From Prostheceraeus crozeri (Eukaryota; Platyhelminthes; Polycladida; Euryleptidae): DNA of 64,000 bases. The stretch is taken from positions 434,001 through 498,000 of the forward strand of contig CAJQUW010016988.1 of NCBI GenBank assembly GCA_907163375.1, read 5' to 3'. Positions 10,997 to 23,900 of this stretch are shown piece by piece. A model generated the notes under the pieces. The model was not told the DNA's origin. It did not search any database and saw only the letters and a list, made by a program, of their open reading frames with translations. Numbering within the stretch: position 1 is the stretch's first letter; each line of letters begins with the position of its first letter. The position numbers were made by a program, and so were the translations under genes.

Positions 10997-11320
10997 CTAA
11001 ACCACTTCTCTATCAATTATCTCCATCATGTTGAGATCTACATTGTGATGGTCTTCATGTACATGTCTTGCTATCTCAGACCTGTCAATATCCATTTGCC
11101 TCACCGCTCGAAGATGTTCCTTCTTGCGGTCTTCCATCGTGCGACAAGATTCTCCGACGTAGGACCAGGAGCAATCCGGTTGTGAGCAGGGCACTCTGTA
11201 AACCACCCCAAGCTCCAATTCAACAATTCCTTCAACTAAATCCTGTGCATGCTTTTGAAAAAGTATGAATTGATGTAGGTAGCGTTTTGACTGTTTTTCA
11301 TGTTTTTCAGACAGATGCAT
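10997..11320 (-). CDS. Penelope-like element fragment with GIY-YIG motif
   Basis: A 107-residue minus-strand frame. VVYRVPC (39-45) followed by WSYVGES (52-58) matches the GIY and YIG strands. The segment ending RKKEHL (65-70) carries the basic helix, and ARHVHEDHH (84-92) resembles the His-rich end of these domains. It is clearly a different Penelope family from the frame at 8459: its cysteines (45 and 50) and its spacing are different. Only the C-terminal part of the element is present, with no reverse transcriptase found upstream. A hammerhead lies downstream at 10730-10688. The + strand frame across the same bases is a shadow. Confidence 0.65.
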   Translation of the reverse strand: MHLSEKHEKQSKRYLHQFILFQKHAQDLVEGIVELELGVVYRVPCSQPDCSWSYVGESCRTMEDRKKEHLRAVRQMDIDRSEIARHVHEDHHNVDLNMMEIIDREVV

Positions 11321-11582
11321 TTATATGCTAACGTGCATGTTATGCGAGTATATAAAGTTGCAATGACAAACAAGATAACCGAAAAAATTAGGAATTAACT
11401 AAGTGCGCTTCCATGGTTGCTGTTTTTAATAATCGTCAGAGGGACTATCCATGCTTTCGCAGTTACCTTGCAGGTGTACAGAAATGTGACCACTCATGTT
11501 TAGAAATATTCATTTCATTATTGTTCGATATGAATGCCCCAGAATTTGGCATGGATGATATTAATAGTGAGATGCTTTACAG

Positions 11583-11964
11583 ATGGATGCGCAAACCGAC
11601 TTGCCGAATTCTGCCGACAACACCGAATTGCAACTGCGTAGCCGAATCGGCTCTTCAGTTGACCACCATCATCAGGCCTTGGATGCAGAATTGGGAACGA
11701 AATCGGCTGCGTTTTATACTGAAGAGATGAATGATCCACATGATCCTCAATTCGCGGGCATTCCTTCATTATTGGACAATCGTAGCCTCTCTAACTGCAG
11801 TCCACCAAAGTCATGGGGTGATGATGCCTCGTCACGAGCGCTTTCTCTTTCAAGAAATTTCAACATGCCAAGAATGAAAGCAAAAGGCCTTTTCAGTGAC
11901 AGAAAAGGTTGTGTTATCGTTTTCCTCCTGGTGCTTCTTCTATTCCTAATCGGTCTGATCGTTG
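11583..11964 (+). CDS. GCPII-like exon 1: cytoplasmic tail and membrane anchor
   Basis: Encodes 127 codons plus one base before a strong donor (G|GTGAGT at 11965). The first about 108 residues are polar, with no signal peptide. Basic residues (MPRMKAKG, 95-102, then SDRKGC) precede a hydrophobic helix at about 110-127 rich in V, L, F and I, as in a type II signal anchor. An in-frame TGA at 11568 precedes the ATG, so 11583 is a sound start. A TTTACAG just before it could also act as a splice acceptor, so an earlier 5' exon is possible. The tail is far longer than the roughly 20-residue tail of human GCPII. Confidence 0.75.
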
Positions 11965-14900
11965 GTGAGTGCAATTTTTAAAGAAATTTCAGATATGCAC
12001 CACAGCTAGGGTTTGAAAACAAACTTACTTTTTAAATCTATAGTGCACTGGATTTATTCATGCAATTTTTCATGACTGCGCGAGGGACAAGACGCACTAT
12101 GATTCGAAAAAAGCTATCATCGTGGTCCTACATAACTCTATCGCACAAGTTCAGGAATAGTGCAAGGACTTCATCCTTCAATGCTGTCTTTACGGCAGCT
12201 GCGGCTTCATTCTGTCAGCGCGCCGGAGCTCAAGGAGGCTCCCCGTCATCATAGTAGCGTTAGCATGCGCGGACGTTGCACTGTTGCATCGCGACCTAGA
12301 ATCTGCACAACAAAACCCTTGGAAGACCATGCTCCGAAGCATCCTATGTCTCCCCGCCTGCAAAGCATCCACGTCTACTTCAATCACGATGTGGCAATCA
12401 TTGTCTTCTTCGTCGGTTCGACCTCGGCGCGTCTTGTTCCATCGCGCTCGGTCGTTCCACTCGTCCCCTCCAGCTACCCCACATGCCCCTTTGTATGGCA
12501 TTTCATCTCGTCTTCTTACATGTCCTGCCTATCGTAGTCTGACTTCTCTTGTTTTCCCGACAATCTCTCAATTCTTTTTACATAGCAATCCGTTTCTACG
12601 ATGTCATAATTTTTTGGAAATTTCAAAATTACGAAGCTTTCCGTAAAACTCAAGTAGAAATCATTTTTATTTATTTCAGCAAGTATTTGAGAATTTTTTG
12701 TTGATGCACTACTAATTAAGTGATGTGGGGTAAACCGAACTTCTATAGATAATCAAATCTATTATCAGATTGAAGGTGAATGATCAGATAGTAAAATCAA
12801 TCCAATCGCAAAAACAAAATGATATGCATGTGAGGTGGCAAATATAAGTGTTAATTTTGCCAAATAGATGGAAGAAATGAATAACAATAAAAAACGCATA
12901 TATTCTCGTGAGTTGCACAGATGTCTATGAAAGTGGATCGATTATTGTTCAATTGATGAGGAAAGAAAAATAATTGAATTCGTAATGCTTTATGGCAAAA
13001 TTCTAGGAAGTGATAAAGAAGTGATTCTATGAAGTGAGTAAAAATCTAGTTTTCAATGATAAGTTATCACCGGATGTGGACCCGAGGGAAACCTGGGTAA
13101 CATATTTAGTAATGTGCAATTATATTGAAAGCAATTATTGTGAAAGAGCACACCACTATTGCAAAGAGAGATTACCTGAGAAAGAGAGAGAAAAGCTGAC
13201 AAATTCTATGAGCAGCAGATTTTATTCGCAAACTATCCAGGAGGACGCTTGTTGTCAGACCCAATGTAAAGTTCTTTGCATATCAGTCAATCAGAATTTG
13301 GAATGTATACGTATATAGTTCAGTCATTAAGCTTCTTGCAGTTTTTCTTGAAGTAAAATTTGGAATAATAATTTTTGCGCATCTTCTAGCTTGTACACGT
13401 TTTCCTAGAACCAAGAGTGTCAAAAACTTCAGAGAATTAGTGTACAAGTCAGACTTGCTCCATAAGCAACAAACCACCGACACAAGTGTAACTTTTGCCT
13501 CCGTACTTTTCTCTCAATGCGAGTGCACAAGGCCATTCCAAAGACGCATCGTCAAATATCTTTCACGTACCTCATTGTCTTGCAACATTTTCCTCGGCAA
13601 CCTTCGATCATTTACCTTATAAAAAATAACATAGCAATTAATTGCTTAAGAAAACTGAAAAGTAGTGAACAACAGAAGGAAAAATGTAAAGGAAAAACTT
13701 ATATTTCCGTGCATTACTTGTGAGAAATTAGTGTTGGAAGGATTTAATGTGTCAGCAATATGCGAAACAGTGTAATCAGGTTACACTGAATGTGCGCAGT
13801 TCACTTACTCATGCAGTTTGCTAAAAAGCGCTACTTGAACCGCACTGATGAGTCTTTTGGAAACACGGCGTCTGCGGCTGCCATAATGAATGGCGCTAGA
13901 TGTCAATAATAGTGTCTATAAATATTTAACAATAATGGGCATTTTTCTCTTTTATTTCACAGGTGTGAAGCTGACTTCGTATTGTAAGAAATGTCTTGGA
14001 AAGCAAATTAAATGGAGACATGATTATCAATCTGAACTCAGTAAGCAGATGCAAGCTCAAGTGAGCGCAGATGAAATGAAGACGATGATGAAACTCTTCA
14101 CCAAGAAAGTGCACCCGGCTGGAACCACTCCTAACGTTGATTTAGCTACAAAGATTTATAATGTATGGAAGCATGACAATTTCGATGAAGTATTCAAAGA
14201 TGAATATACAGTACAACTTTCGTATGCCGACAAAACTAGGCCTAACTCTGTTTCCGCATTTAAATCGAAAACGTTGAAATTTGAAGCAACATCAAGCTCT
14301 GAAAATATCGAGGGTTATTTTCCGTACAACGCGTATTCCCCGAACGGAACAGTGAAAGTAAGTTATTGCTATTTACATATTATTACTATCTTTCAGACTA
14401 CTGGCATACAGTAGTATCTTGTAGTATCGATATTTGACATGCAGAAAATGCCAGGAATGCAACCGGCTGTCATGAAACTCATGAATCACATGCTCTTAAT
14501 ACAAGAAAGGATTTTGATCTTCCTTTTGTTCACCTGGAGTGCTTCCCATCGCAGTGTTGAAAAAAATATGAACTTAAGCACAGTAGTCTCAAAATGGTAA
14601 TCTACTAACTATGACAGATGATAACTTTCCTGCTTTGATCATCGACAATCATTTTGTTGAAGTACCGGTGCATATGTTTGGCTGAGTACCTGAATTATTA
14701 AGTCACTTGCTGACATCTCGGTTTTGGTCAGTATGACGCACCGGTATATTCACAAAACTCCTGTCAATTCGAATGTCAGATAATGGGATGATAAAAGAGT
14801 ACTTCTACATATTTATCAGTTACATTAAATTACTATGACTGAAAAAGAGCTCTAAATCGGCTTTATTGGACCTGGCCTTCGTGCCACAGTGGTTAACATC

Positions 14901-17900
14901 GACCTTATGGTCTCTTCGTCATGCTGTTGAGTTCCAAGAGTGTCATTGCAAGTCAGGAGCAAAAGAATCACATCTCTCCAGCCAAAAACAATTGTCCAAA
15001 CCCCCAGTGACAGAGTGATGAAGTTTAAACGTAATTTGTTAGATGCAAATTATGACAGTCTCGGAGCTCGCTTCTTATTCAACTGAATGTGCATGGAGTA
15101 TGCACTGCGATGTGAGCACCGGAAAAAATAACTAAACCTGTTTTCAAGTTTTAGAAATACTAATTTGTCTCAAGAGGAGAAAGTTCTGCAAGCACCATTT
15201 TCGAGTTTTTGGGAAGGCAGAGAGAATATTCCAAATTTTATTAAAGAGATGGAAAAATTCATTCTTTTCACGAAGGCAGCTCTTTTAAAATTTATTTTGA
15301 AACGAATAATTCACAGATTTCGAACGGCCAAAACGCAAAATGAAAAATAGCAAAAAACTTGTCGCCTACACTGTGTGTCGACTTCGTCTTTCAGAAACGA
15401 ATTGCAGAAGCTTGACAATTATAGAGCATTAAGCTGGTCATGTTTTCAGCAGACTGTGAATCACAACCATTGAAAAATGTTTGAAAGCAATGTTGGTACG
15501 GAAAGTGTTTCAACGGAAGATAATGTTTAATGACATCAAATGAATTTGGACACCTTAGTAATGATCAAATATTATCCTAATTAATTCAAAATAATATTGT
15601 CTGATCAATTGGATGTTTGTTATGTGCTGTTTTGGAGTTTTTTTGAGTGAGAGACTAATTCCATCACCTCATCCTGAGATCAGTGTTGTTCAATGAACGA
15701 AACTTAGACGTCACTACAACCTCACTGGAGGCTTTGACAGTGATGACATATTCAGGCGTTTTTTGCACTTCCTGCTGACTTCCAGTTATACTTTCGGCGC
15801 TCGACATGTATGCCAGGAGATCGCAAGGCCAAGCACTTAGCTACTGTGCCACAGAGATCACGATGTTCAGCAGTCATTCTAATTGTCATTTTGTCAATTG
15901 ATGTCTAATTGTCAGCAGTCATTTTAGAGTAGACTTTGCAAATATTCCGTTAATTGTTACATTTCATTGCTGCGTCATATATTTTTCGTCATTGATTGTT
16001 ATACTCTTACTCTATTTTGTTCTCCCCAATCCGATCGCTTTAAATTTGTTGCGACTGATTACATTTTCATTTTTTCTCTTGAAATGTAATGTAGCTTGAT
16101 ACTATGCATTTTTTCGAATCACCTGCACCTTAAAAAGTTCAACCCATTTCAGGTCACCTTTAAATCTTTTTCGGCAATAATGTTGATTTCATGATATGCA
16201 AACTCTATAGGCATAGAACTTCGGGTAGATTTTCCACAGAATTTTTCCCTCAAATTTGACGCGTGAATTCGAGTAAAATTTCCTTGCAGAAAGCGTGGAA
16301 ATTTTCGTTCAAATTTGCGCGGACACCCTGAGAATGTAGGTATAAGTGATGTAGTGTTTTTTACAAAGATTTTTGTAAGAAAGAAACGATAATTATGTAG
16401 GCATAGTCATTTTCATAACTCATCGTTCTCTCGCTGTTTCAAATACATTACCTTTAGGGTGAATTTGTATACGTAAACTACGGGAAAGCATCTGATTTCA
16501 CCATCCTGCGAAAGCTCAACATCTCAGTGAAAGGCCGGATAGCAATTGCTCGTATTGGAGGCGGATATCGAGCAGGTATCGCAAAGAGAGCAGAAGAGGC
16601 AGGGGCCATTGGTGCCATAATTTATGCCGATCCCTCTAATTTCGCCTGGAACCAATCTGAAGTATATCCAAAAGGCTGGCTCCTCCCTGGTGACGCTCCG
16701 ATCTTCGGGAATATGCGAATGAGTGGAGGTGGAGGGGATCCACTGACACCCGGACTTCCTGCCGTGGGTAAGCCGCTAAAAATGTATTATATTTAGATTC
16801 TTAACGGTCAGTCATTTTTTGTTATTTCTGTTGATCTGGTAAAAAAAATTGATATAATTTTTTTGTTGTCTATAAGTTGAAATAATATTATTTTTCAGTT
16901 TTTCTACGCATAAAAATTAATATAATTTGTCAAAATATACGATTACGATTGGCCTTGCCAATTACGATTAATATAATTACGAAATCATAAGTCAATTTTT
17001 TTGAAATCAAATGCTACATCATTTGAAATCTCGACACTGATTTAAAAATTATCACTTTCATTATCGATGTATAGCACATATCTCCCGAATGTGCATAATT
17101 GCTAGATATCGATAATTATCGATAATGAAAGTGATAATTTGTAAATCAGTATAGAGATTTCAAATGATGTAGCATTTGATTTCAAAAAAAAATTGACTTA
17201 GGATTTCCTAATATCGCAATTGGCAAGGCCAGATCGGCGAAATATATTTTGACAAATCATATTAATTTTTGTCCGTAGAAAGACTGAAAAATAATATTAT
17301 TTCAATAATTTCAACTTATAAACAACAAAATAAAATGGTCAAAATTTGTTTCATCAACAATTGATGAAATGTGGAAGCAGTAATTTTTGTGCGCAGCATC
17401 ATCTCCAATACAATCTAGAGTTCAAGGATAATTGCAATTCTCAAACGTTGCAGTAACATGCAGAATTTAAAATGAAGCAAATTTGATTTTCTCAAAACTG
17501 CATTGCAAAATATTGAAAGGAAAACATGCTTTGTTGTGTACATGTACTGATTACCGCGCTCAGTCGTCCGAAGCCTTTTGTATCAAAAACTGCTAAGCTA
17601 GTTCGACATAATGATATCTGCGGCTCTTTGTTCACCAGTAAGAACAGCACCCGTCCACGTACATGTGTGAGTTAGTGATATATGAAGGATGCTTGGTGTG
17701 AATGCTTTGGATGCCGCAAGTGGTCTGGAGAGTGGCCGATCTCGAGATACCGGGACCTAGCATCCGAGGCGGTCTGAGAATGAAGTGAATGCACACCGTC
17801 AGGAAGGGCATAGAGCTTTTGCCTCTCGACTTGCGCAAAACCAGACGATTTGCAGATTTCGCACCCGCGCAAATTAGAATCGACGCAGCCTAATGTCGCT

Positions 17901-20900
17901 CCCTCAAACCTGTGGCTCAACCACAGATGGCGCAACCTACAAAAAGCGAAGCAAGGAGTAAGAAAACAAGGCATGTCACTCAAATTTTACATGCATGGAT
18001 TAAGTAAGAATATCATGACTGAGCAGTTCTTAAGTCAGCAGATCAACAGACAGTGGGGTATTCATGAACAATAGTCAGTTATGCTGAAGGTTAATTAACA
18101 CCCACTATCTCATCACGTCCTTTTCATTTTACGTCCTTGCGGTCCAGAAGATGGTGCGTTGGACAGCTTTCGCCTGATGATTCTCCTCCATTTCTGGCGA
18201 TCGTATACATCAGCTTTTTGAGGATCATCACGTCTTAGATCTTTACGTGTGCTCTTTCCTGGAGAAAGTTGAAATCCCAGAATTAGATGGAATGAGCTCA
18301 TCGGCTTACTAGAAGTGCTATCAGATGCAAGTCGATGTCTTATGCCGGAGCTGACCAAGTAAGCAGGAAGATAATGCATTGTCTTGATTACTTGCAGGTT
18401 GATGTGAATTGCAACAAAAAAGAATCGCCACAATTCCTTCATTTTAAAATAAAGCAGATAATTGCACACGTGTTTTTCTAATCACACATCTCAAAGATAG
18501 CAAGCTTGGGGAAAAACTCGCACTTTTCAGCAGAAGTTGAGATGCATTAACATGCTGCCAATTGCTCGATGGCTATGACATTTTGTCTGTAGATTGAGCC
18601 ACTTCATTAGCATTGCAGTCTGGAGGGTTCACCCCTTTACAAATGGAAGATAAGAAGAGCTGACTGTCCACATCTGTCTTTGAGATAGAAGGATATCAAG
18701 CTCGGACTGAGACACCCAATCCGATGTAGAGAGACATCCAGTAACTCAGTGAGCGCGGTGGCCATTGATGGATATCGTACTCTAGGGACAGTGCGTCAAA
18801 CGACCTCCATTTGAAATTACATCTGCTGCTGTAGTGTCGAAGATTAACACCTGATTTCTAGAGTGTAGGCGGTGATATATATGCACCGCACCCCTGAGAG
18901 ATTCGAGATCGAGGCAGTGTAAACCAAAGGACATAGCTGAATTCATTACTCTTCCTTTATCAATGTAATGGAATGAGCGACAAAAATGCAAAGGAGACGG
19001 TCACTGGGAATTGTGGCATCCTGACGGCTATATGAACTGATGAACGGAGAGAATGCCATCAAGGAAGGGTGCAGAATATTTTGACTGGGTGATAGGCGCC
19101 AAGAGCGCTTCAGACTGTCGAGTGGTTTTTAGCGCATTGAGAAGAAGGGATTAATTCGGTCCTTTGTCGTGTATTACACAATAAGTCATGTTAAAGGTAA
19201 ATTGTCTATTTCGGATTGTCTGGCAACTGACCTTGATTCTGATAGTGTGTGTAATATTTTGTAAGTTGAATTCTGCTAAGGAAAAGCTGACTGTGATGAA
19301 AGTGAAGTGAAGACGTCTTAAAAGAAAGTCGAGAAAACCTGGAAAAGTTGTGCCTGAAATGAACAGCAATATCTTGAGTTCACAAAATCACTAAATGAAG
19401 ATTCGGTCTAAAAATGAAGTGACTATCAAAGGAGCTAGCTCTGCTGCTAAAGCGAAATCACTTTAATTCTATATTCTCCTGATCGCAATTTGTTTATCAA
19501 CAGCAGAACATATGCAGCAATACAGCATGCATTTAACTAATCTAAATAACCTGATTGTATCTATTCTTGATCTTTATTCACTTTACTTAGTGCTGCTTCC
19601 TCGAAGAATGAAAAGCTCAATGAATTTGTATTTACCGAAATGCAAACACAATAAATATCTGAGTTTAATGTATACCGACTAATTTCATGACTCCAATTGT
19701 CTGATCGTTATTAAGAACATCGACAATAGACGCAATGGACAATATTAAGTATATTGTTATCCCACTGATTTCGGGAGATAAACGTTTAGGATCTTCGAGT
19801 AACAATGTATTCTCCGAGCGAGTTGATCTTTTGATGTGAATTGAGTCGACATATTTATTTCACGACTCCATAGCTATGCATTGTCCGCTTTTGGAGAATG
19901 ATATGAATGTTTTCCCAGTTTTGTGGATAAATAAAATCTACTAGTAGATTAAACGCTCAGAATGTGCTGCAGATTAATGACATACATGTATCTCCAGGGA
20001 AGAAGGGAATGAATTTCTATAGACTACGACTATAAACGACTACGACCGGACATTACGACTGCGACTGTAAACTACGACTGACGAGACCTTACTTCACATT
20101 TTATGTGTTTCGGTGTACGTAGCAGGGTTGGAACTGGACGGGTGGTGGTGGGCGTGGCCGGTTTTTAGCAGCGCCGGCCCGGTCCCGGTCATAAATTTTG
20201 ATGACCGGTTGACCGACCGGCTACTCATGCGCCGGCTGGTCGGTTATTCTAATTAACCCTTTCACCGCTGCCTTCGACCTTAGTGTCACTGCATTCGCTC
20301 CTACCTCTACCATACATCATTTGTGACAATTGTTGGGTGCCTTGTAGCTTTCACAACAACATGTTGGGTTAGGAACATATAGACAATGGCTTCCCAAGGT
20401 CAAACCGCTTCTCAATAATCTACATGTCTTCTTTCCCTTGTTATCACAACAACACAGCAATGACTACGATATGATGACTTCCGAAGGTCGAAGCGATAGG
20501 AAAGTGTAATGAATGTGAAATAGAGAACATTCATTTTTATCTGATAGCTGGCTGAGTGTTGCACTTTGTAAGCCGTACACCCAACCATTGACGCTTACAC
20601 AATGCATACTACATACAGAATTGCTGATAGTTAGCGATGACGAAGCAGTTATAATGCTCAGAGTATCCGTCACAGCTCATAAGGAAATTTACATTTTTTT
20701 GTTGTTTTTTAGAGAATAGTGTTCTAAGATTTTTCGGAAGTACGTTAATACGTTTAGGTAATAAATAAACTGCTGAAGTCTCAGCTGCTTTTGTTGAAGG
20801 ATTCTGATCTTCGCAAGTTCTTACATTTGGCTTGACACTAATTAACTGTGTTAGGTCTACAAATCTATAAGCAATTATTAACTTTCATATGCAGCTTCAA

Positions 20901-23900
20901 TCCCTACATTGTCTCAAAAAAGTTTCCAGAATCGGATATTCTAGCCTAAATGAATTTTGTAAAAATTGTGTGTTTCCTAGCCTATCGTAAAACTATTCCA
21001 TATCTTGAACATACACGCATTGGTGGCAAATTTTTTATAAACTCGTACAAAATGTATCATCAAAGTATAAATAATTGTCTAATCATTTTATTGAAGATCA
21101 AATTTGTTAGAAATTGATTAAAATCAGATACGGTGCGCTTCATTGGGAACTCTTGTTTATCAGGAGCACCGGTAGACCTACCGCATGCTATGCAGAGATC
21201 AAGAAATCGAATGATGTCTGACAGTCTAAGCTGACCAGCTGGCGTCCTTATCCTGAAGGTTACAGAGACGCCGGTCTAGCTGGTTTTGATTACAACGGCC
21301 GCCAAAAACCCGGCTAGTTCCAACCCTAGTACGTAATCCTTTCAGGAAAGGTTAATTAGAGGCCTATTCATAAATATTTCAATTTAATGGTTGATAAAAG
21401 ACTATTTCAAATCACTTCTCAGGACGTGTTCGACATCTTGGACGGTTGTCCAGCAAATTCATAAAGCCTACGTCAGAGAATTCACTGGTGCATGTATTTA
21501 CAATCTTTTTTGCCATTCATAATGTAAATGATCTGTATACCTGCCTTGAATTTGTTAACAAAGGTGTATCAGATGATTGATGATGATTCATGGTACACAT
21601 GTACTGAGAGATTTTTGAACATAATTATTGAGTGAAATCTTCCTTGAAATCATAAAAACATGACTGTGAATGTGTTGATTATAATTTTTTGGTCATGCTA
21701 GCTTCAATGATTGTAAGAGGAAGCAAGTTCTTTGTTGTTTGTGAGATAGGACTTCTGGTCCTTCTCTATCAATGACTCTTTTGCTACCAACGTTTGTGAG
21801 GTCAACCAGAGCTGAAACCCTCTCCAGTTTCATTTCTCAAATTTGTACCACGTACACACAACGATTCGACTCGATCAATGTATTTTATTTTTAGCATTTT
21901 CGGGGGACATCATCATCCATTCTAAGGTGAAAAGTGTGCACTTCAAATATCCTTATCTGATTATGTTGCTTAGAAATTCAAACTGTCGTTGCGTGATACT
22001 TATTGGCAGCTCTCTGTGACTGCTTTTCGTTAGTGAGTCAATCCATTCGATAGTCCAATTTGAGATCTTCATAATTTTTCGTAAAAACCGCATCATTGAT
22101 TTTTATAATTTTAATCGGGTGTGATAGCACTATGAAAATATGTAAATTTAGGTCACATTGAGTAATTTGAGTAACCTTTGAGCATCATTGATATCCTGGT
22201 GTTCGAAAAGATCCATGTCTGTCTCGGAATTTCCATTTTGTAATCACGTTTCTTATCCTGGTTCCTTTTCTACGTCACGAATCAAATCCATTCCTACAGG
22301 TTTGGAATTTTCGGAGATATGTTGCGGGCATTCATATTTCAGTGACTTGCAACCTTTTTGTGATTTTCGGCGGCAAATAGTTTAGAAAATCTGCTGGATG
22401 GACCAGAAATATAAGACAGACTGTGCTGCTTTGTACGTCGACTGAATAGTTTTATGAAAAGCTGAAGAAGCTATTTTAATTAAGTCAGAAATAGTCATGC
22501 TATTAGCTGTTTGCTGAAACAGCGGTTGAACTTATTGAGTTACCGCGCTTGCGCCTCCTGTTGGTATATAACGTAGCTGTGTCACGGCTTAGAGGTGAAC
22601 GTCTACTGACGCTGCTGCCAGTATTTTGACTATATAATCTGCTATGAAGGTGTCTGACCGCCACGCATAACATCCATAAAATTGAGCACTGTTCTTATAG
22701 CAGACCATGCTGACGGATCAATAGTACTAAATACTGCTTGCTACTTCAAGTAGAAACTATGCATTTATCTGTCTTTAGAAACATTCATTTTCTGGTCCAG
22801 GTTCTCGTGATGATCATTTTGCACATATTAATTGCATTTTCTCTAGATAGGAAATAAGACAGGACAGGATTAAGGAAGATTTACCACTGTCAAACGAGAC
22901 AAGTTGGATTATGAGGTGTCGTCGCGAACTTTGCGATGTTTTGTAGTATTTCTGCAACTGAAATATTTGTTCCCATTTCGAAAAATAGTTATTGGTTGTT
23001 TTAGCCCTATTTTACCCGTGCGATTTCTTACTTTGTGAACCCGGGGAGAGGCTCCTGGAGTCCCCTCTGATTATGATGTTACCATGATTCAATCGCTCCC
23101 TGAATTGCTGCATAGCACTATTAGCGTATGCTCGTTCCAATAGAGCGTCTTAGAGCAATACCGGGAGTATGTCGGACAGCATTGGGATAGTTAAGCCGTT
23201 CCTAATAGAACTCAAAGATTTTTCAGCATATGTAAATCACAAATAGTCTGCTACTATCTCAGTTATATATTGAGCAGAACTACACATGCAAGTAAGCAAA
23301 TATATGAAAAATACTATGAGGCATCACAATGTGTTCATTCTCACAGTATTAATTATAAATCTATTGTGAGTAGTGCTCACAGCTTAAGTACAACTTATAA
23401 TAATTACATAACTGCATTTGTGAATGAGTGAACATGTTGTTGATCGTGGCTTCATATATACTTCTTCAATGGTCTACAAGTAATTTGAATTGATTGTGAT
23501 ACTTGATCTTGTAAGAAATTGACAACAATTCTCTATTTTCAAAAAGTGCTTTAGATAAAGGTCAAATTTTCAATGTTTTCATGGACCAAATTTGACAAAG
23601 ACTAGGCTTCTATGATTTCAAATGATTTAGCATTTGATTTTTGTATATGTCGATATTAGGATTTCTTTCAATGTTCAGTCCGGACTGGAAAAGTCGACTT
23701 TAGTATCATAGTTTTGTGCGTTGAAAGACTCATGCCTTAATTTACTATTTGATATTTTATTCAATAATAGCAAAGAACGTTTGGGGGAGCTTCAGCAGCA
23801 CCTCTCTCCACGGGGTAAAATATGGTTAATCCAAAATATTCTCCGAAAAAGTACTTTTTATCATTCATTTTTCTTCTATTCATCTTACTTGGCATTTAAA

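Noticed and set aside
13844-13870. CTGATGAG followed by GGAAAC, hammerhead-like
   Set aside because: The bases between the two boxes cannot form a stem II with the required closing pair, and no stem I is present.
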